In this document: piece after piece, positions 11,300-22,168 of the stretch
Layout: every line of letters starts with the position of its first letter
Numbering within the stretch: position 1 is the first letter of the stretch
Assembly: GCF_029962835.1 (NCBI RefSeq)
Contig: NC_080574.1
Coordinates: 25,828,001 to 25,892,000 of the forward strand
DNA: 64,000 nucleotides
Reading direction: 5' to 3'
From: Magnolia sinica
Lineage: Eukaryota > Streptophyta > Magnoliopsida > Magnoliales > Magnoliaceae
Made by a program: the position numbers and the translations under genes
Notes under the pieces: generated by a model
The model's database searches: none
What the model saw: only the letters and a program-made list of their open reading frames with translations
Told to the model about the DNA's origin: nothing

Positions 11300-11870
11300 T
11301 GGTCCACTGATCCAGCCCGCCCATTATGCGTGTCCCACTTGGCTGACCGTTTAGACCAAGTTTCAACTGCATCCAAATTTCAGGTTGGCCCCACCAACTG
11401 ATTTTATATGTTTAAGCATGTCTTCACATGATTTTAAATGGTGTGGCCCACCGGAGTTCCGTGTACAGTTAATCTTTGGGGTGGTCACATGGTCCGAGGG
11501 GACCCATCAAATGCACGGTGTTGATGGCTGAAACACATCAAGGTGGGGCCCACAGTTGGGCTGTGAGGGCCCTGCCTCGTCCGCCCGTCCGCCAGCTCCG
11601 CAAGCAGTGCCTGCGCGTGCTTCTGACAATAGCAGCAGCGCTGCTGCTCGTTGTCTATTTTTTTTATAAAAAAAAACCACATGGTTTTCCTGGGGTAGGG
11701 CCCACATTAGATCAATCCGACCCAGCCACTGGTCCCTGTAGATCAATACAATCCCATAGAGTCCAATATTAGGCTGTTTCAGATATACAGGAGCATCAGG
11801 GAGTAAATCAAAGGTAGGAACACCAGTTCTTATACCATGGCCCGCCAGGAAACCAGATCAACCTCATTTT
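11300..11870. other. Non-coding sequence with MITE-like words
   Basis: The stretch contains GTGGGGCCCAC and GTGTGGCCCACC motifs of the kind found in family M arms, a GC-rich part near 11570-11650 and an A/T tract at 11659-11677. The frames at 11476-11772 and 11485-11746 on opposite strands show no family signal. No gene is supported. Confidence 0.4.
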
Positions 11871-11879
11871 TCGGTTCAA

Positions 11880-12290
11880 CGCCTAAAATGATCTGAGGAA
11901 GAGGATGGATGGCTTGGATTGAATATATACATCAAGGTGGGGCCTGCATAAGTGGCCCACCACTTCTTTCTCTTTCTTCCCTTTTTCTTTTTGCAAGCAC
12001 ACACCCATGGCAGTATACACACTCTATGTTTGCCTCACCCGTCCAGCGTCCAGTGACGCTGGACGGTATGGATAAACACATGCATTGTGGTGGGTCCCAC
12101 ATGGACGTGGCCCATCAACTATATATATGTATATATATTTATATATTAGTATAATATAAGTATACTATATATATATATATTCTCACCGGATGGTAAATTT
12201 TTGCCTAAAATGTGGTGGGCCTCACCATTGATGAATGGAGTGGATTTAACATGATTTGGTAGGGCCCACTTCATTCTAGGGTGGGGAAAG
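11880..12290. mobile_element. Family M MITE fragments around an AT-rich core
   Basis: CCTAAAATGATCTGAGG, GGATGGATGGCTTGGAT and CATCAAGGTGGGGCC at 11885-11945 match a right arm of family M. A second arm-like piece lies at 12058-12110. An (AT)n-like stretch covers 12120-12180. The fragments are broken and the original boundaries are lost. Confidence 0.45.
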
Positions 12291-12291
12291 A

Positions 12292-12330
12292 AAGAGAGAG
12301 ACTGAGAGAGAGAGAGAGTGAGAGAGATAT
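12292..12330. repeat. (GA)n microsatellite
   Basis: An imperfect GAGAGA tract lies between MITE fragments. Confidence 0.85.
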
Positions 12331-12389
12331 ACGGTGATAGAGAGGAGGGACCCCGCCACTATGGGCCCTCCATTGATACAACACATACA

Positions 12390-13139
12390 TCAAGTGGGTC
12401 CCACAACAAGTGGCCCTTAAAATTGAAAACAACGGTAGATCACCCACCTCTAGGCCTCCTCCTTGCTCCCTTAGCCTTTTATGCTCCTTGCCTTGCCTTT
12501 TGATGGAGGTTGATGGAAGATTGATGGTGTGGATGAAAGATGAGAGGGTGGGCTACACTTGTTATTTGGGAGAGAGCTTGGATATTGGAGCTCTCATGAG
12601 ATTTGAAAAATTGCTAGAGAATGAGAGGGAGAGATAGAAATAATGGATGAAGGGATGGGTGGAGTGGTGGTTGTAAGAAAAGGATGATGAGAGGTATGGC
12701 TTAGTTTGAAATTGGTGGGAAAGAGAGATGGTTGTGGTTGAAAATGAGAAAAAGAGGAATGGTGAGGTGGAAAGAGAGTGGACTTTTGAAAAAGTAGGGA
12801 TGGGTTGATGTACTTGAGGTAAGGCTTGTACTTGACATTGATTGATGGGACATATCGTAGAGATTCCCTCGAGATTCGCAACGCGCGGTGTTTCTTAGGA
12901 ATGAACGCAGGTCCACATCTCCTAGCCTAGGTATCGGTTCGGTGCGCAAGTCACGGCGTTGGAATCGCGGCGACGGCGCGGTCGCTATGTTACTAGTTTT
13001 GGTTCGAGCTGACTTCGGTATGCGGGACCTGGTTTACGATCGCGCGCAATCGTCGGATACGATGCGAAGGTTGCCGGAATTCGACTGGAAGGACCGCGGA
13101 AGCTAACGGAACGGTACGGACTGGGACACGGGTCTTACA
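12390..13139 (+). other. Non-coding; possible distal end of a long LTR
   Basis: A GA-rich part (12540-12800) is followed by GC-rich sequence with GGCGACGGCGCGG and GCGGAAGCTAACGG, ending GACACGGGTCTTACA at 13139. That ending loosely resembles gypsy LTR 3' termini. It could be the far end of the LTR-like sequence that starts at 9012, which would then be about 4.1 kb with nested MITEs. No 5-bp target duplication is evident. Both the link and the boundary are weak. Confidence 0.25.
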
Positions 13140-13530
13140 TATATGGCCTATCCACGCTATCCATCCTTTTTTTGAGATAATTTTAGTAGTTGATATCAAA
13201 CTTGAAGCATATACAAAGCTCAAGTGGACCCCACCAGTGTGGATTTAACATCTACGATTGAAATATTCAAAAAGGTTTTGGATAAAACTGATATTTGTGT
13301 TTTCCCTCCATCATGTGTGTGACCTTAAGAAGAGGTTGGATGACAAATAAACATCACTGTGGCCCTAGGAAGGTTTCTACGGTGGACATCATTATCCTCA
13401 CTGTTTTTGTGGTGGGGTCCACCCGAGATTTGGATATGCTTCAAGTTTGAGTTCAACCCCTTAAACGATCTAAAAAAAAATGGATGGACGGTATGGATAA
13501 GATACACACATTCATGGTGGGCTCTGCAGA
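13136..13530. mobile_element. Long-TIR MITE, family M, copy 4
   Basis: The left arm (TATCCACGCTATCCATCC then TTTTGAGATAATTTTAG) pairs with the right arm at 13462-13527 (ATGGATGGACGGTATGGATA). The body has AAAGCTCAAGTGGACC, GATATTTGTGTTTTCCC, TTGGATGACAAATAAACAT and GGTGGGGTCCACC. It is non-coding and the best-preserved internal sequence of the family in this window. Confidence 0.7.
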
Positions 13531-13539
13531 GTATACCTA

Positions 13540-14090
13540 CGTAATCCGGTTTGAAAAAATTACCACGGTAGACGAGTCCGTACTATGCCTTTTTTTTTTC
13601 ACCGCCAAAGTGATTTTGTTAGGTGACAATTAGATGTCTAATTTGGTGATTTAGGTTTTTTTGGGTCGAATGAAAAAAGGTGAGTGGCACGTCGAGTCTA
13701 TAAGATACAAAATCCCATCATATTTCTCTTTTTCAGCAAAAGAAACGAACTTTGATACTCTGCAGAAAGTGATGGTCCATACATAAGGACCTAACTCAAC
13801 TTAAACCGTACAAGGTCCTATTTTTTATGGATCCACATCGTACGGAATCCTAATGGTCGACATCTAATGGACGGATAAATGGAGGGTACTCAACGGTCTA
13901 ATTTTAACAAAAAAATTTCTACTAATCATTGATCACATGCGTCCAATCGATATGATTTCAAGGTTATTACTTTTATACAATCTTTTCTGAAACTTGGACG
14001 GTTCAATTTGATTTGCATGTATTCCATGAGCATAAATACTAAGTGACAAGCATGAACTATCCTACTCCAATAGAGTACTGAACAGATCTT
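13540..14090. other. Unannotated intergenic sequence
   Basis: I see no gene, RNA or element boundary here. There is a T/A tract near 13585-13600 and a minus-strand frame at 13926-14213 that runs into the fold-back TIR and looks like no known protein. Confidence 0.5.
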
Positions 14091-14106
14091 TTCTTGAGAA
14101 TAGAGA

Positions 14107-14410
14107 AATTTCCAACTGTACAACCCATTTATGGCCCATTTACCTTTTAAGCCCACTTCTTTTTCCCTCCCCAGAATACTCCCCAGCCATACAGACGTCT
14201 TGCCAAAGGTCAAAAATGCCCCTGCATCTTTTACAAGTACGGTTGGAGCAGATGAGGATGAAAATACCCCTGTTTTTTAAAGTAAAGCTATGGCTATGGA
14301 TTATAACCGTAGCAATAGATAACATAATCCATAGCCATAGGTATCATAGGCCGGTGTGTCAGCCTCCCTCCACTCCTTTTTATATATTTTTTCTTTTTTC
14401 CACACACTCG
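14107..14410 (+). repeat. Left terminal inverted repeat of the fold-back element
   Basis: It pairs with the reverse complement of about 17205-17603. The arms differ by substitutions and by an extra block of roughly 90 bp in the right arm, at about 17300-17385. The distal part contains TAGCCATAGGTATCAT and a T-rich tract that mirrors the A-run at 17234-17247. Confidence 0.75.
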
Positions 14411-14559
14411 TGGGAATGAAGGGATCTTGGAATTCGCCGGAGTTGCATATACTCCACATTCAACTATAAAAACTCATTAACTATTTGGGTAATGCTTTCC
14501 AGTTGGAGATAATCCTGGGACCAGTGTTTGAAATATCGGTATCGCTACAAGTTTCCCTG

Positions 14560-14700
14560 GCCAGGGATACGAAAACAATATCGATATCGTTGATAACTGG
14601 AAATGCGGCAATACAAGCAACACCTAGAATTTACATAGTTGAAGATACTGGTGATTACATTAGCGATATTAATACATTGGTGATACAAGGGAGAGATGTT
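14560..14700. repeat. GATATCGATATC-like palindromic stretch
   Basis: The words ATATCGATATCG, TTACATTAGCGATA and GATACAAGG recur around 14530-14695. The composition resembles the ATCGAT-rich block at 15926-16240 in the same element. No function is evident. Confidence 0.4.
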
Positions 14701-14778
14701 TGAAAGATGAAGAGAAAGATATTTAGAAGATGAAGAGTGGGGTGTTTGGAAGATGAAGAGAAAGGTATGTGGAAGATT

Positions 14779-15560
14779 TCGAGTTTGCCCCGCTCAATTT
14801 CATGTTTGCCCCACTCAATTTTTAGTTTGCCCCGCTGATATTTCATGTTTGCCCCGCTCAATTTTCAGTTTGTGACGATCAATTTCGAGTTTGCCCCGCT
14901 CAATTTCATGTTTGCCTCATTGAATTTCGTTTTTGCCCCGTTGAATTTCATGTTTGCCCTACTCAACTTCCAGTTTACCCCGCTCAATTTCATGTTTGCC
15001 CCGCTCAATTTCATGTTTGTCCTGCTTAATTTCTAGTTTGCCTCACTGAATTTCGTGTTTGCCCCGCTAAGTTCCAATTTCCTCCGCTGAATTTCTAGTT
15101 TGCACCGCTGAATTTCGTGTTTGCCTTGCTAAGTTCCAATTTCTCCCGCTGAATTTCATGTTTGCCTCGCTAAGTTCCAATTTTCAGTTTCCCCCACTCA
15201 ATTTCATGTTTGCCCCGCTTAATTTTTAGTTTGGCCTGCTGAATTTCATGTTTGCGCCGTTGAATTTCATGTTTGCCCTATTCAATTTCATATTTGCCCC
15301 GCTCAATTTCGAGTTTGCCCCGCTCAATTTCATATTTGCCCTGCTCAATTTTCAATTTGGCCCGCTCAATTTTATGTTTGCCCCGCTCAATTTGTAGTTT
15401 GCACCGCTCAATTTCTTGTTTGCATCGCTCAATTTCTAGTTTCCCCCGCTTAATTTCATGTTTACCCCACTCAATTTCCAGTTTCCCCCGCTCAATTTCA
15501 TGTTTGCCCCACTCAATTTCTAGTTTGCCCCGCTGAATTTTCTGTTTGCCCCGCTGATTT
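14779..15560 (+). repeat. 21-bp minisatellite, forward array 1
   Basis: About 37 units close to GTTTGCCCCGCTCAATTTCAT repeat with a 21-bp period; the last few bases alternate between CATG and TAG or CAG. Deletions break the phase in places. Seven-codon periodicity produces repetitive frames on both strands (EIERGKHEIERGK type), which are not credible proteins. Confidence 0.9.
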
Positions 15561-15596
15561 CTGGTCTTCTCTACTCCCGTAGAGAATCTCCACAAG

Positions 15597-15925
15597 AAAT
15601 TTCCTACGGTACGACCCATTTATGGCCCGCAGGAGTAAAGAAGACCAGAAATCTTAATGAGCCTCGTGCAAGTGAGATTGTGGAAAGGCCTTGCCATACA
15701 TCGGACAAACATGATAGTTTTTAGCAATCCGGTCCATTCATCAGATCATAAATAATTTAATTCCTTCTTGCGAGTAAAATGATGCACTCAACACGTAGAT
15801 TTAACATAAGATTATGAGGTACATTGTTAGATGATCCGTTTAACCTTTGCATATGGATTTTATAAAGGAAGGGCCCACATATTTAATGGCCTGGATATCT
15901 CAGAATCGTGCCAAGTTCTCCACAT
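15597..15925. other. Spacer with a partial fold-back terminal motif
   Basis: AAATTTCCTACGGTACGACC and CATTTATGGCCC at 15597-15630 resemble the outer end of the element's TIR, suggesting an internal rearrangement or a nested truncated relative. The rest shows no feature. Confidence 0.4.
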
Positions 15926-16240
15926 AATCAATGGTAAGTCATCGATAATATCGAGACTGAATCGATAGTATCGATAACTAATGATTTATGTCCATTGATG
16001 TAGATGGAAAAACTCGTATCGACATATATCGAGAGTGTCTCGATAATATCGAGATTCAATCTTCGATATATCGAGAATTGCTCAATAATATTGACTTTGC
16101 CTTTGAAATGTCCAGCAGCCAACATTGAAATTTTAATAATTTCTCGATATATCAAGCATGTCCCGATAATATCGACATTCAAATCTCGATATATCGAGCA
16201 ATGCTCAATAATATCGAACGATCTCTCGATATTATAAAAA
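15926..16240. repeat. ATCGAT / TCTCGATA palindrome-rich block
   Basis: TCGATATATCGAG, TCTCGATAATATCGA and close variants recur about every 30-40 bp, many being perfect short palindromes. Open frames exist on both strands but are repeat-driven. The block sits between the oppositely oriented minisatellite arrays. Confidence 0.75.
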
Positions 16241-16284
16241 CCCCTTGTATGCTGCATTTAATGTTTTCACCAAATACTTCATTA

Positions 16285-16715
16285 CTTCGAGCATAAAATT
16301 GAGTGGGGCAAACGTGAAATTGAGTGGGGCAAACTGAAAATTGAGCGGGGCCAACATGAAATTGAGTGGGGCCAACATGAAATTCAGCGGGGCAAACTTA
16401 AATTTCAGTGGGGCAAACTAGAAATTGAGCGAGGCTAACGTGAAATTGAGCAGGGCAAACTAGAAATTGAGCGGGGCAAACCTGAAATTGAACAGGGCAA
16501 ACTAGAAATTAAGCAGGGCAAACATGAAATTCAGCGGGGCAAACATGAAATTTAATAGGGCAAACATGAAATTCAGTGGGACAAACTGAAAATTGAGCGG
16601 GGCAAACTGAAAATATAGCGAGCCTAGCATGAAATTGAGCTGGGCAAATATTAAATAGAGCGAGCTTAGCATGAAATTCAGCTGGGCAAACATTAAATAG
16701 AGGGATCCTAGCATC
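16285..16715 (-). repeat. 21-bp minisatellite, reverse array 2
   Basis: Units close to GAAATTGAGCGGGGCAAACAT are the reverse complement of array 1. About 20 units are present and the last few are degenerate, with GCGAGCCTAGCATG variants. With array 1 it could form a large imperfect hairpin. Confidence 0.9.
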
Positions 16716-16907
16716 AAAGATTGCAGCTGCAACCAGTTTAGAGGATTTCATGTAACCCTAGCCAATATGGAAAATGGTAAAAGTAGAATAATAATATGTA
16801 GATGATAAATGAAGATTTTAGTAAGGAAAACAGGAAGAAAAACGTGCTTATGAGTGTTTTTCTTTGAAATGGGGTGAGAAAGGCATGTGTTTTGAACAGC
16901 AGTGGTA

Positions 16908-17015
16908 TTTCATATTTGCCCCGTTCAATTTCTAGTTTGGCCCTCTCAATTTCCGGTTTCCCCGCTCAATTTCATGTTTGCCCGACTCAATTTCATGTTT
17001 GCCCCGCTCCGTTTC
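16908..17015 (+). repeat. 21-bp minisatellite, short forward array 3
   Basis: About five units of the TTTGCCCCGCTCAATTTC type occur in forward orientation after array 2. Confidence 0.85.
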
Positions 17016-17049
17016 TTTCTGACTTTATCAACAGGATGAATTGCAAATA

Positions 17050-17205
17050 AAAATTCCAGTGACCCATAAGATGTTTTTAATTATGGGTATTCAATCATAA
17101 CCATTTCCTATGGCGTGGTCCACCTAAGGTTTGGATCTACTTCATTTTTCAAAGCATGCCTTAAAATGAGCCATCAAAATAAATGGACGAGTGTTTGGGG
17201 GGAGG
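17050..17205. mobile_element. Family M MITE right-half fragment
   Basis: GGCGTGGTCCACC, GGTTTGGATCTACTTCATTTTT, a CCTTAAAATGA word and AAATGGACGAG match the right half of family M. It lies inside the fold-back element next to its right arm. Confidence 0.5.
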
Positions 17206-17603
17206 GTGGGGGGGGGGGTGGTGAGTGTGTGTGAAAAAAAAAAAAAAAGTGTAAAAAGGAGTTGGGGGAGGCTGTGACACTAGCGTATGGTACTTCTGGC
17301 TACGGTTGTAATTCGTAGCTATAAAGGACAGCCGGATCAGTGTGGCCCTGCAGGATAGGCCAGCAACTGGCAGGGGACCGCCGGTTTATTTTTGGTTATG
17401 GCTACGGATTATGTTATCTAGGTTTACTTTAAAGAGCAGGGTATTATCGTCCTCAACTGCTTCGACCGTACTTGCAAAAAAATGAAGGAGCATTTTCGAC
17501 CTTTGGCAAAACGTCCATACGGCTTGGGAGTATTCTGGGGAGGTAAAAAGAAATGGGCTTAAAAAGGTAAATGGGCTAAAAATGGGTCGTACAGTTGGAA
17601 ATT
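17205..17603 (-). repeat. Right terminal inverted repeat of the fold-back element
   Basis: It is the inverse of 14107-14410 and includes an A-run at 17234-17247, GGAGGCTGTGACAC, GATTATGTTATCTAGG and CAGTTGGAAATT at the outer edge. A second copy of the outer motif (GAAATTTCCAACCGTGC) follows in inverted sense at about 17613-17630. Confidence 0.75.
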
Positions 17604-17639
17604 GTCTATCTGGAGAAATTTCCAACCGTGCAAGAAAAA

Positions 17640-18120
17640 AATGACAGTTGACCAAGCTTGTGACTCAGCTTAAGTCACCATGAGTCATGTTGAGTCGACT
17701 GAATCCACAATCAGACCCAAAGGGTTGATTCAGGCCCAAGCCACATTCACCAGCTAGTTCTTAGTGAATTGACTTGAAAGCTCGTCGAGTTGAGTTGACT
17801 CAGCCTGGTTCTGAATCAAATCACTGAGCTTTAGAATTGTGACCTATGTGTGGCCACATGTGCCAAAATTTGGTGGACATCTGAATTATGCATCGAGTGG
17901 GCCACAACATGTATGCTGAATGAGGGCAGTTGGCAGTTCTATTTACAACCTTCCATTGTTTCATACATGTGTGGCCCACCTGATGAGTTGATTGTCTGAT
18001 ATTTGGGCTAGGTCCTATACACGGTACACCACCTAATGCATGCATTGGATATCCACACTTAGAAGTGCCTGTGGAGAGGTATATATGGGCTTAGGAGAGC
18101 TCTAGACCATCATGTATTTT
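17640..18120. other. Intergenic; TTGACTCAG-rich piece and MITE fragment
   Basis: The part at 17640-17815 is rich in GTTGACTCAG/GAGTCGACT words. The part at 17830-18060 carries GTGTGGCCACATG and GTGTGGCCCACC motifs of MITE type. It lies downstream, in the minus-strand sense, of the last visible kinase exon, where the remaining kinase exons would be expected. None were recognised. Confidence 0.4.
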
Positions 18121-18312
18121 ATTTTACCAAGAGAAATCCCATACCAGGAAAGCCACCAATGCTCCCTGATTTTGCAAATGATCACCTTTAGCTGCTCCCA
18201 GAGCTACTGAAAGCCTATTCTTGAATGCTAGCAGTTCATTGGAGATCTGAGCTGCACCTAGAGAAAAAAAAAAAACCCATAGATCTATGTGACCAACTTG
18301 CCTATAAGTTCA

Positions 18313-18425
18313 ACTCCTGGTCAAGGGTTCGAGTACCCGTAGGTGGTGAAATTCGACTAGCGTGAGTGTGTGGGGGTGTCTGTGCATGTGTAAATAAAAA
18401 ATTACAAAAAAAAAAAAAAAAAAAA
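18313..18425 (+). mobile_element. tRNA-derived SINE, 5'-truncated, with 17-bp TSD
   Basis: The body has a pol III B-box-like GGTTCGAGTACCC, then GTAGGTGGTGAAATTCGACT, a GT-rich tail and a long A-run. It is flanked by a perfect direct repeat beginning ACTTGCCTATAAG (18296-18312 and 18426-18442), a target-site duplication. It lacks the A-box region present in the sister copy at 59025. It is inserted in an intron of the kinase fragment, 25 bp from an exon. Confidence 0.85.
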
Positions 18426-19811
18426 ACTTGCCTATAAGTTCAGATTGGAAGTAACAGCACAATTACCATATAAGTGACTGGAAACACTGCCATTAGCTAT
18501 GTACTCATAAACAAGCATTTGCTGGTTGTTTTCCTGGCAATATCCCAAAAGAATCACAATATTTCGATGCCTGATGGATGACAAGTAGCGTACCTAATAG
18601 AAAATTAAAACTTCATTATATAACGTTTAAACGATAAGAAAAACCAGAAAATGCAGATATTGATGCATATCATTACACGTGCATATGGTTGTGTGCTATC
18701 TTGTAAAACAGAGATTTCTATAAAACAGACTATGTTTTACTTTGAAACTACAGAACTAGATCTACAATAAGAGCCTGAGCTCCCTGTTCAAAACTTCGCT
18801 GTTGTGCATCTAGTTTGTAGATGTGGGGTCCATGTTGGTCGATCCAAGCAATTGATCTGATGGCCCCATATGGATGGACCATTTCCCCTAATATCCCAAT
18901 TTGGAAGATCCTAGGCATCAAATCTTTGGTCTTTCCTACACTGAATGAGGCTTATTTCTGCATTCCTTTTAACCACATATTTGCATGCCAACAGTGGGAA
19001 GGTTAGAGTTGACCAGTTGAGGGGATTTTTCGGGTATGGTCTATCCATGATGGGCCATCAGGTCAATGGCTTGGATAAACCAACCATGGGCTCCATATGT
19101 ACAAATTTGTTGCAAATAGGGAATTTCCCTGGTTGAAACAAATAGGGAACTTGGCCTCTTACAATAATTCTTTTAGAAGTATATAAAATTGTTTTATTTT
19201 TTGTTATTTTGAGCATTTAAATTTGCTTGTCTTTTATTTCCTTGGTTATACATATTGAAAGCTTTTTTTTTTGGTGGAGGTTATGAGTTCGGCCCTTGAT
19301 CGGTGTTTTTTATATTAAGAAAACAGTTACGCACCTAGTAAGCTATGTTTCGACTGACCTGGCCCATTTGGGTGGTTGGTTCCAGTCCAAACTGGTCTGA
19401 TCTGGGTGTTAAAACACAGGCTCCACCAACTCAATTCAGTGCATCCATAACTAAGTAACACGAGCTCTATTTCATAATCTCATGTGGATAAAGATGCGAT
19501 TACCTCTTTGATAAGTTCCTGATTAGGTGCACCAGGCCACTTTTTGATGGCCACAATCATCCCATCATTAAGCAAACCCTTGTACACTTCTCCAAATTTT
19601 CCTTGCCTGATCAGATTGATATCGCTGAAATTCTTTGTAGCCAGGTTTAACTCGTCCAACATAAAACGCCTTGCCTCTCGCGAGTCGGATGGGTGAGGGC
19701 CACCTCTCAGAAGAGACAATTCAATGGCTTGTCCTGCTGTAAATTATCAAGAAAACCACATGATTACTTTCTTCAGACTGAAATCCACATGACTCTCACA
19801 TACTCTTAAGT

Positions 19812-20045
19812 TGGCGTTTGGATATATTAAATAATTGAATTGCAATAATTAGTTCAATCTAGCGGAAATTACCAAATTAGTGCCTTTGTAGTAATAGTAT
19901 TCAAATTGCAGAAGTTACTTTCAAGTTGGAATTGGCAGGGATTTAACTGCAAAATGAATTCTACGGAAGGTAAATGCAATTTGGCCATGTCCGGTTAATT
20001 GAACTGCTATCCCAATTGAATTCAGTAGTGCACCCAAACACATCC
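19812..20045. mobile_element. Possible MITE in a kinase intron
   Basis: GGCGTTTGGATATATTAAAT at the left and TGCACCCAAACAC at the right look like weak terminal inverted repeats around AT-rich filler with AATTGAATTGCAATAATT. Element identity and ends are tentative. Confidence 0.3.
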
Positions 20046-20344
20046 CAAAAGTAAGGCTATGGACCTTGAAGAGATGGATCTGAAGAACCTGTCTCAGAAG
20101 TTCTTGAAACACTCCTCTTATGTAGTAGGCGGAACCATAGGAATACAAGTAGTGCCACCAATCCAACAGCTCCTGCAGCGCTTCCAAGTATCACTGCAAG
20201 AGATGTTGTCATTTGGTACGTGCCAGACTTCAATGATGCAGAACAGGAGCCTGGAAATATATATTCCTAAACATCAAAGCTGAAATATAAAGGACATTAC
20301 TTGATGTCAACAGAATCACTAACTGAAGACCTAAAAAAGAATTA

Positions 20345-20514
20345 TGGCCTGTTTGGCAGACACCTAAAGATTGGTTCATCTCATTTTAGTTAACTGTGAT
20401 TATGCATTAGGAATCATATTTTTTTTTGACAACCAACAATCTTGATCTCTAATACATAATTACAGTTATCTAAAATGAGAAAAACTCATTTTTAGGTGTC
20501 TACCAAACAGGCTC
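20345..20514. mobile_element. Tourist/Harbinger-like MITE with TTA TSD
   Basis: The terminal inverted repeats are about 70 bp: TGGCCTGTTTGGCAGACACC at the left and the inverse of GAGCCTGTTTGGTAGACACC at the right. Both continue into CATTTTAG and AACTGTAATTATG-like words. TTA flanks both ends (20342-20344, 20515-20517), as expected for PIF/Harbinger. The 170-bp body is non-coding. It lies just upstream, in the minus sense, of the kinase membrane-segment exon. Confidence 0.85.
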
Positions 20515-20519
20515 TTAGA

Positions 20520-22118
20520 AGATGCCAATGACATGTCCTAATTCAAGAAACCAAGATCCATAGAAACATGTTTACAGAATTATCGAACACAGGAATGCTG
20601 ATTCAAGAAAGCCCATCTTCAAGTGTCAAACTCCTGTGCCAGATGTGCAATCATTGCAGATGCCTGTGGCATCCGAGACTTTCATCACACATGCATGTTG
20701 AACATTATTGTCGATGTCATTTTTCTAATAATCTATTTCTTGATACACGTGTCCCACCTGATAAACGGACCAACCGGACTTTTGAGCTAATGAACATTCA
20801 CCACAGGCACCAACCAACATCCCGGATCCTGCACACAAGCATTTGTGTCGGTTGAAGATGGGGCATCTGGAATTAGCATCGCCTTGTCGAACCTGTTTCA
20901 ATTACATGATTCCGATTGCATCTCCATATTGATAGTCCTACGAAGGATCGATATAGAGTCAATTTCCGCTCTTTCTTATTGTTATAGAATTTTAAAATAT
21001 AACATATTGCAACCAATTCCATGTTTCTTACTCCAAATCCAAAATCCTGTTATCCATCAATGATCATACTCTGCTATGAATGAGGAAATAAAAGAAAAGA
21101 AGAGAAATCTTGAATTATGTTGACATATTTCAATTTCTGGCAAGAGTAGTTCAATACCCACAACCTTTTCCCGTAAAAAGATCTCAGCACAATCTCAACA
21201 ACGCTTCGCTTCATTTGCCAATCATCGATTGATTCAATCACATTCTCCACACACCCACATTGCTGATACAAAAAATCACCCACATTCACATCAAGAATCC
21301 TCCTTGGCAGATCCTAACAAACCGTCAACCAATTGAAAAAAATGAGATACCTAAAGACAGTTCCACCCAATTCCCCTCGAAACCAATCTGGAAAGTTCCT
21401 GTAAAGACAGTGAACCGATCCACCAAATGCTTCTTGAGTGTTTGATGAGCACAGCTTGATTTGAACAAGCTTCACTTCATATCAATTCAATCAAAATTCC
21501 CATTCGTGCAGGTGTCGTCCTAATCAAAATTCACATGCATTCTTCCTCATTGGACCCCAACAAAACCTCCCACATCAATAGAAAAGAAATCGATGAATAC
21601 CCAGATGCCACCCCATGGCATCTAGAGAACAGTTCCACCTGCTCCTAAACGAATCCGATTCATGATCTCCCACTCGAAAACAATCCCAACTTGCCGGCTT
21701 TCAAAAAAATAAGACCCTGCAACTGCTCTCGGATCCCAATACAACCAACACTCACCTTAGGCCAGGAGAATCTGTATTGTATTTGGATTAATTAAATCGA
21801 GTCTGCTTCTCTGTATCATCGGTTTGAATACTGACAATGGCGACAAACGGACAATGACCCCACACCGACAGTCTGGGTATAAAAACACCATCAAACTACC
21901 ATTTCAAAGTTCAAACCAATTAAAAATTTCAAAAACAAACATTTTTTTCTTCTTATTTTGATGTTTCAAAGAAAACCCATGTGAGCAAAATTCAAATGGA
22001 TGGTAAAAAACCTCGCCACAAAAAAACATGGGTCTTGAACAGTACATACATAGAGAGAGAGATATATAGATATAGATATATTGAGAGAGAGAACATGGGT
22101 CTTGAATAGTATATACAG

Positions 22119-22168
<50 letters not shown>

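Larger units (their letters stand above)
14107..17603. mobile_element. Large fold-back (long-TIR) element with inverted minisatellites
   Basis: Two arms of more than 300 bp in opposite orientation bound about 3.5 kb. Reading inward, both contain TTTCCAACTGTAC, CCCATTT, CCCCAGAATACTCCC, TTGCCAAAGGTC, CAAGTACGGT, TTTAAAGTAAA, GATAACATAATCC and CAGCCTCCC in that order. The interior has three arrays of a 21-bp minisatellite, two in forward and one in reverse orientation, around an ATCGAT-rich block. A truncated terminal-arm motif recurs at 15597-15650. No transposase was found, so it is non-autonomous. The superfamily is unknown; the long arms suit Mutator-like or fold-back elements. Confidence 0.72.
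18186..20250 (-). pseudogene. Receptor-like protein kinase, four exons only (truncated)
   Basis: Four minus-strand exons with consistent phases and GT/AG borders are visible. Exon 20065-20250 encodes the end of an extracellular part, one membrane segment (SLAVILGSAAGAVGLVALLV then FLWFRLL) and a Ser/Thr-rich juxtamembrane. Exon 19504-19736 encodes LDELNLATKNFSDINLI, the nucleotide loop and VAIKK with the ATP-binding lysine. Exon 18467-18593 encodes RYLSSIRHRNIV, LLGYCQENNQQMLVYEY and NGSVSSHLYG. Exon 18186-18257 encodes FKNRLSVALGAAK. This is the N-lobe of a plant receptor-like kinase that would act at the plasma membrane. The catalytic-loop and activation-segment exons are missing downstream and no ectodomain was recognised upstream. 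The first glycine of the loop is arginine (LIRQGKFGEV). A SINE and possible MITEs sit in the introns. I call it a fragment, not a working gene. Confidence 0.75.

Noticed and set aside
14845-16751. Repetitive frames in the fold-back element (EIERGK, FAPLNFMF types)
   Set aside because: They are translations of the 21-bp minisatellite on either strand.
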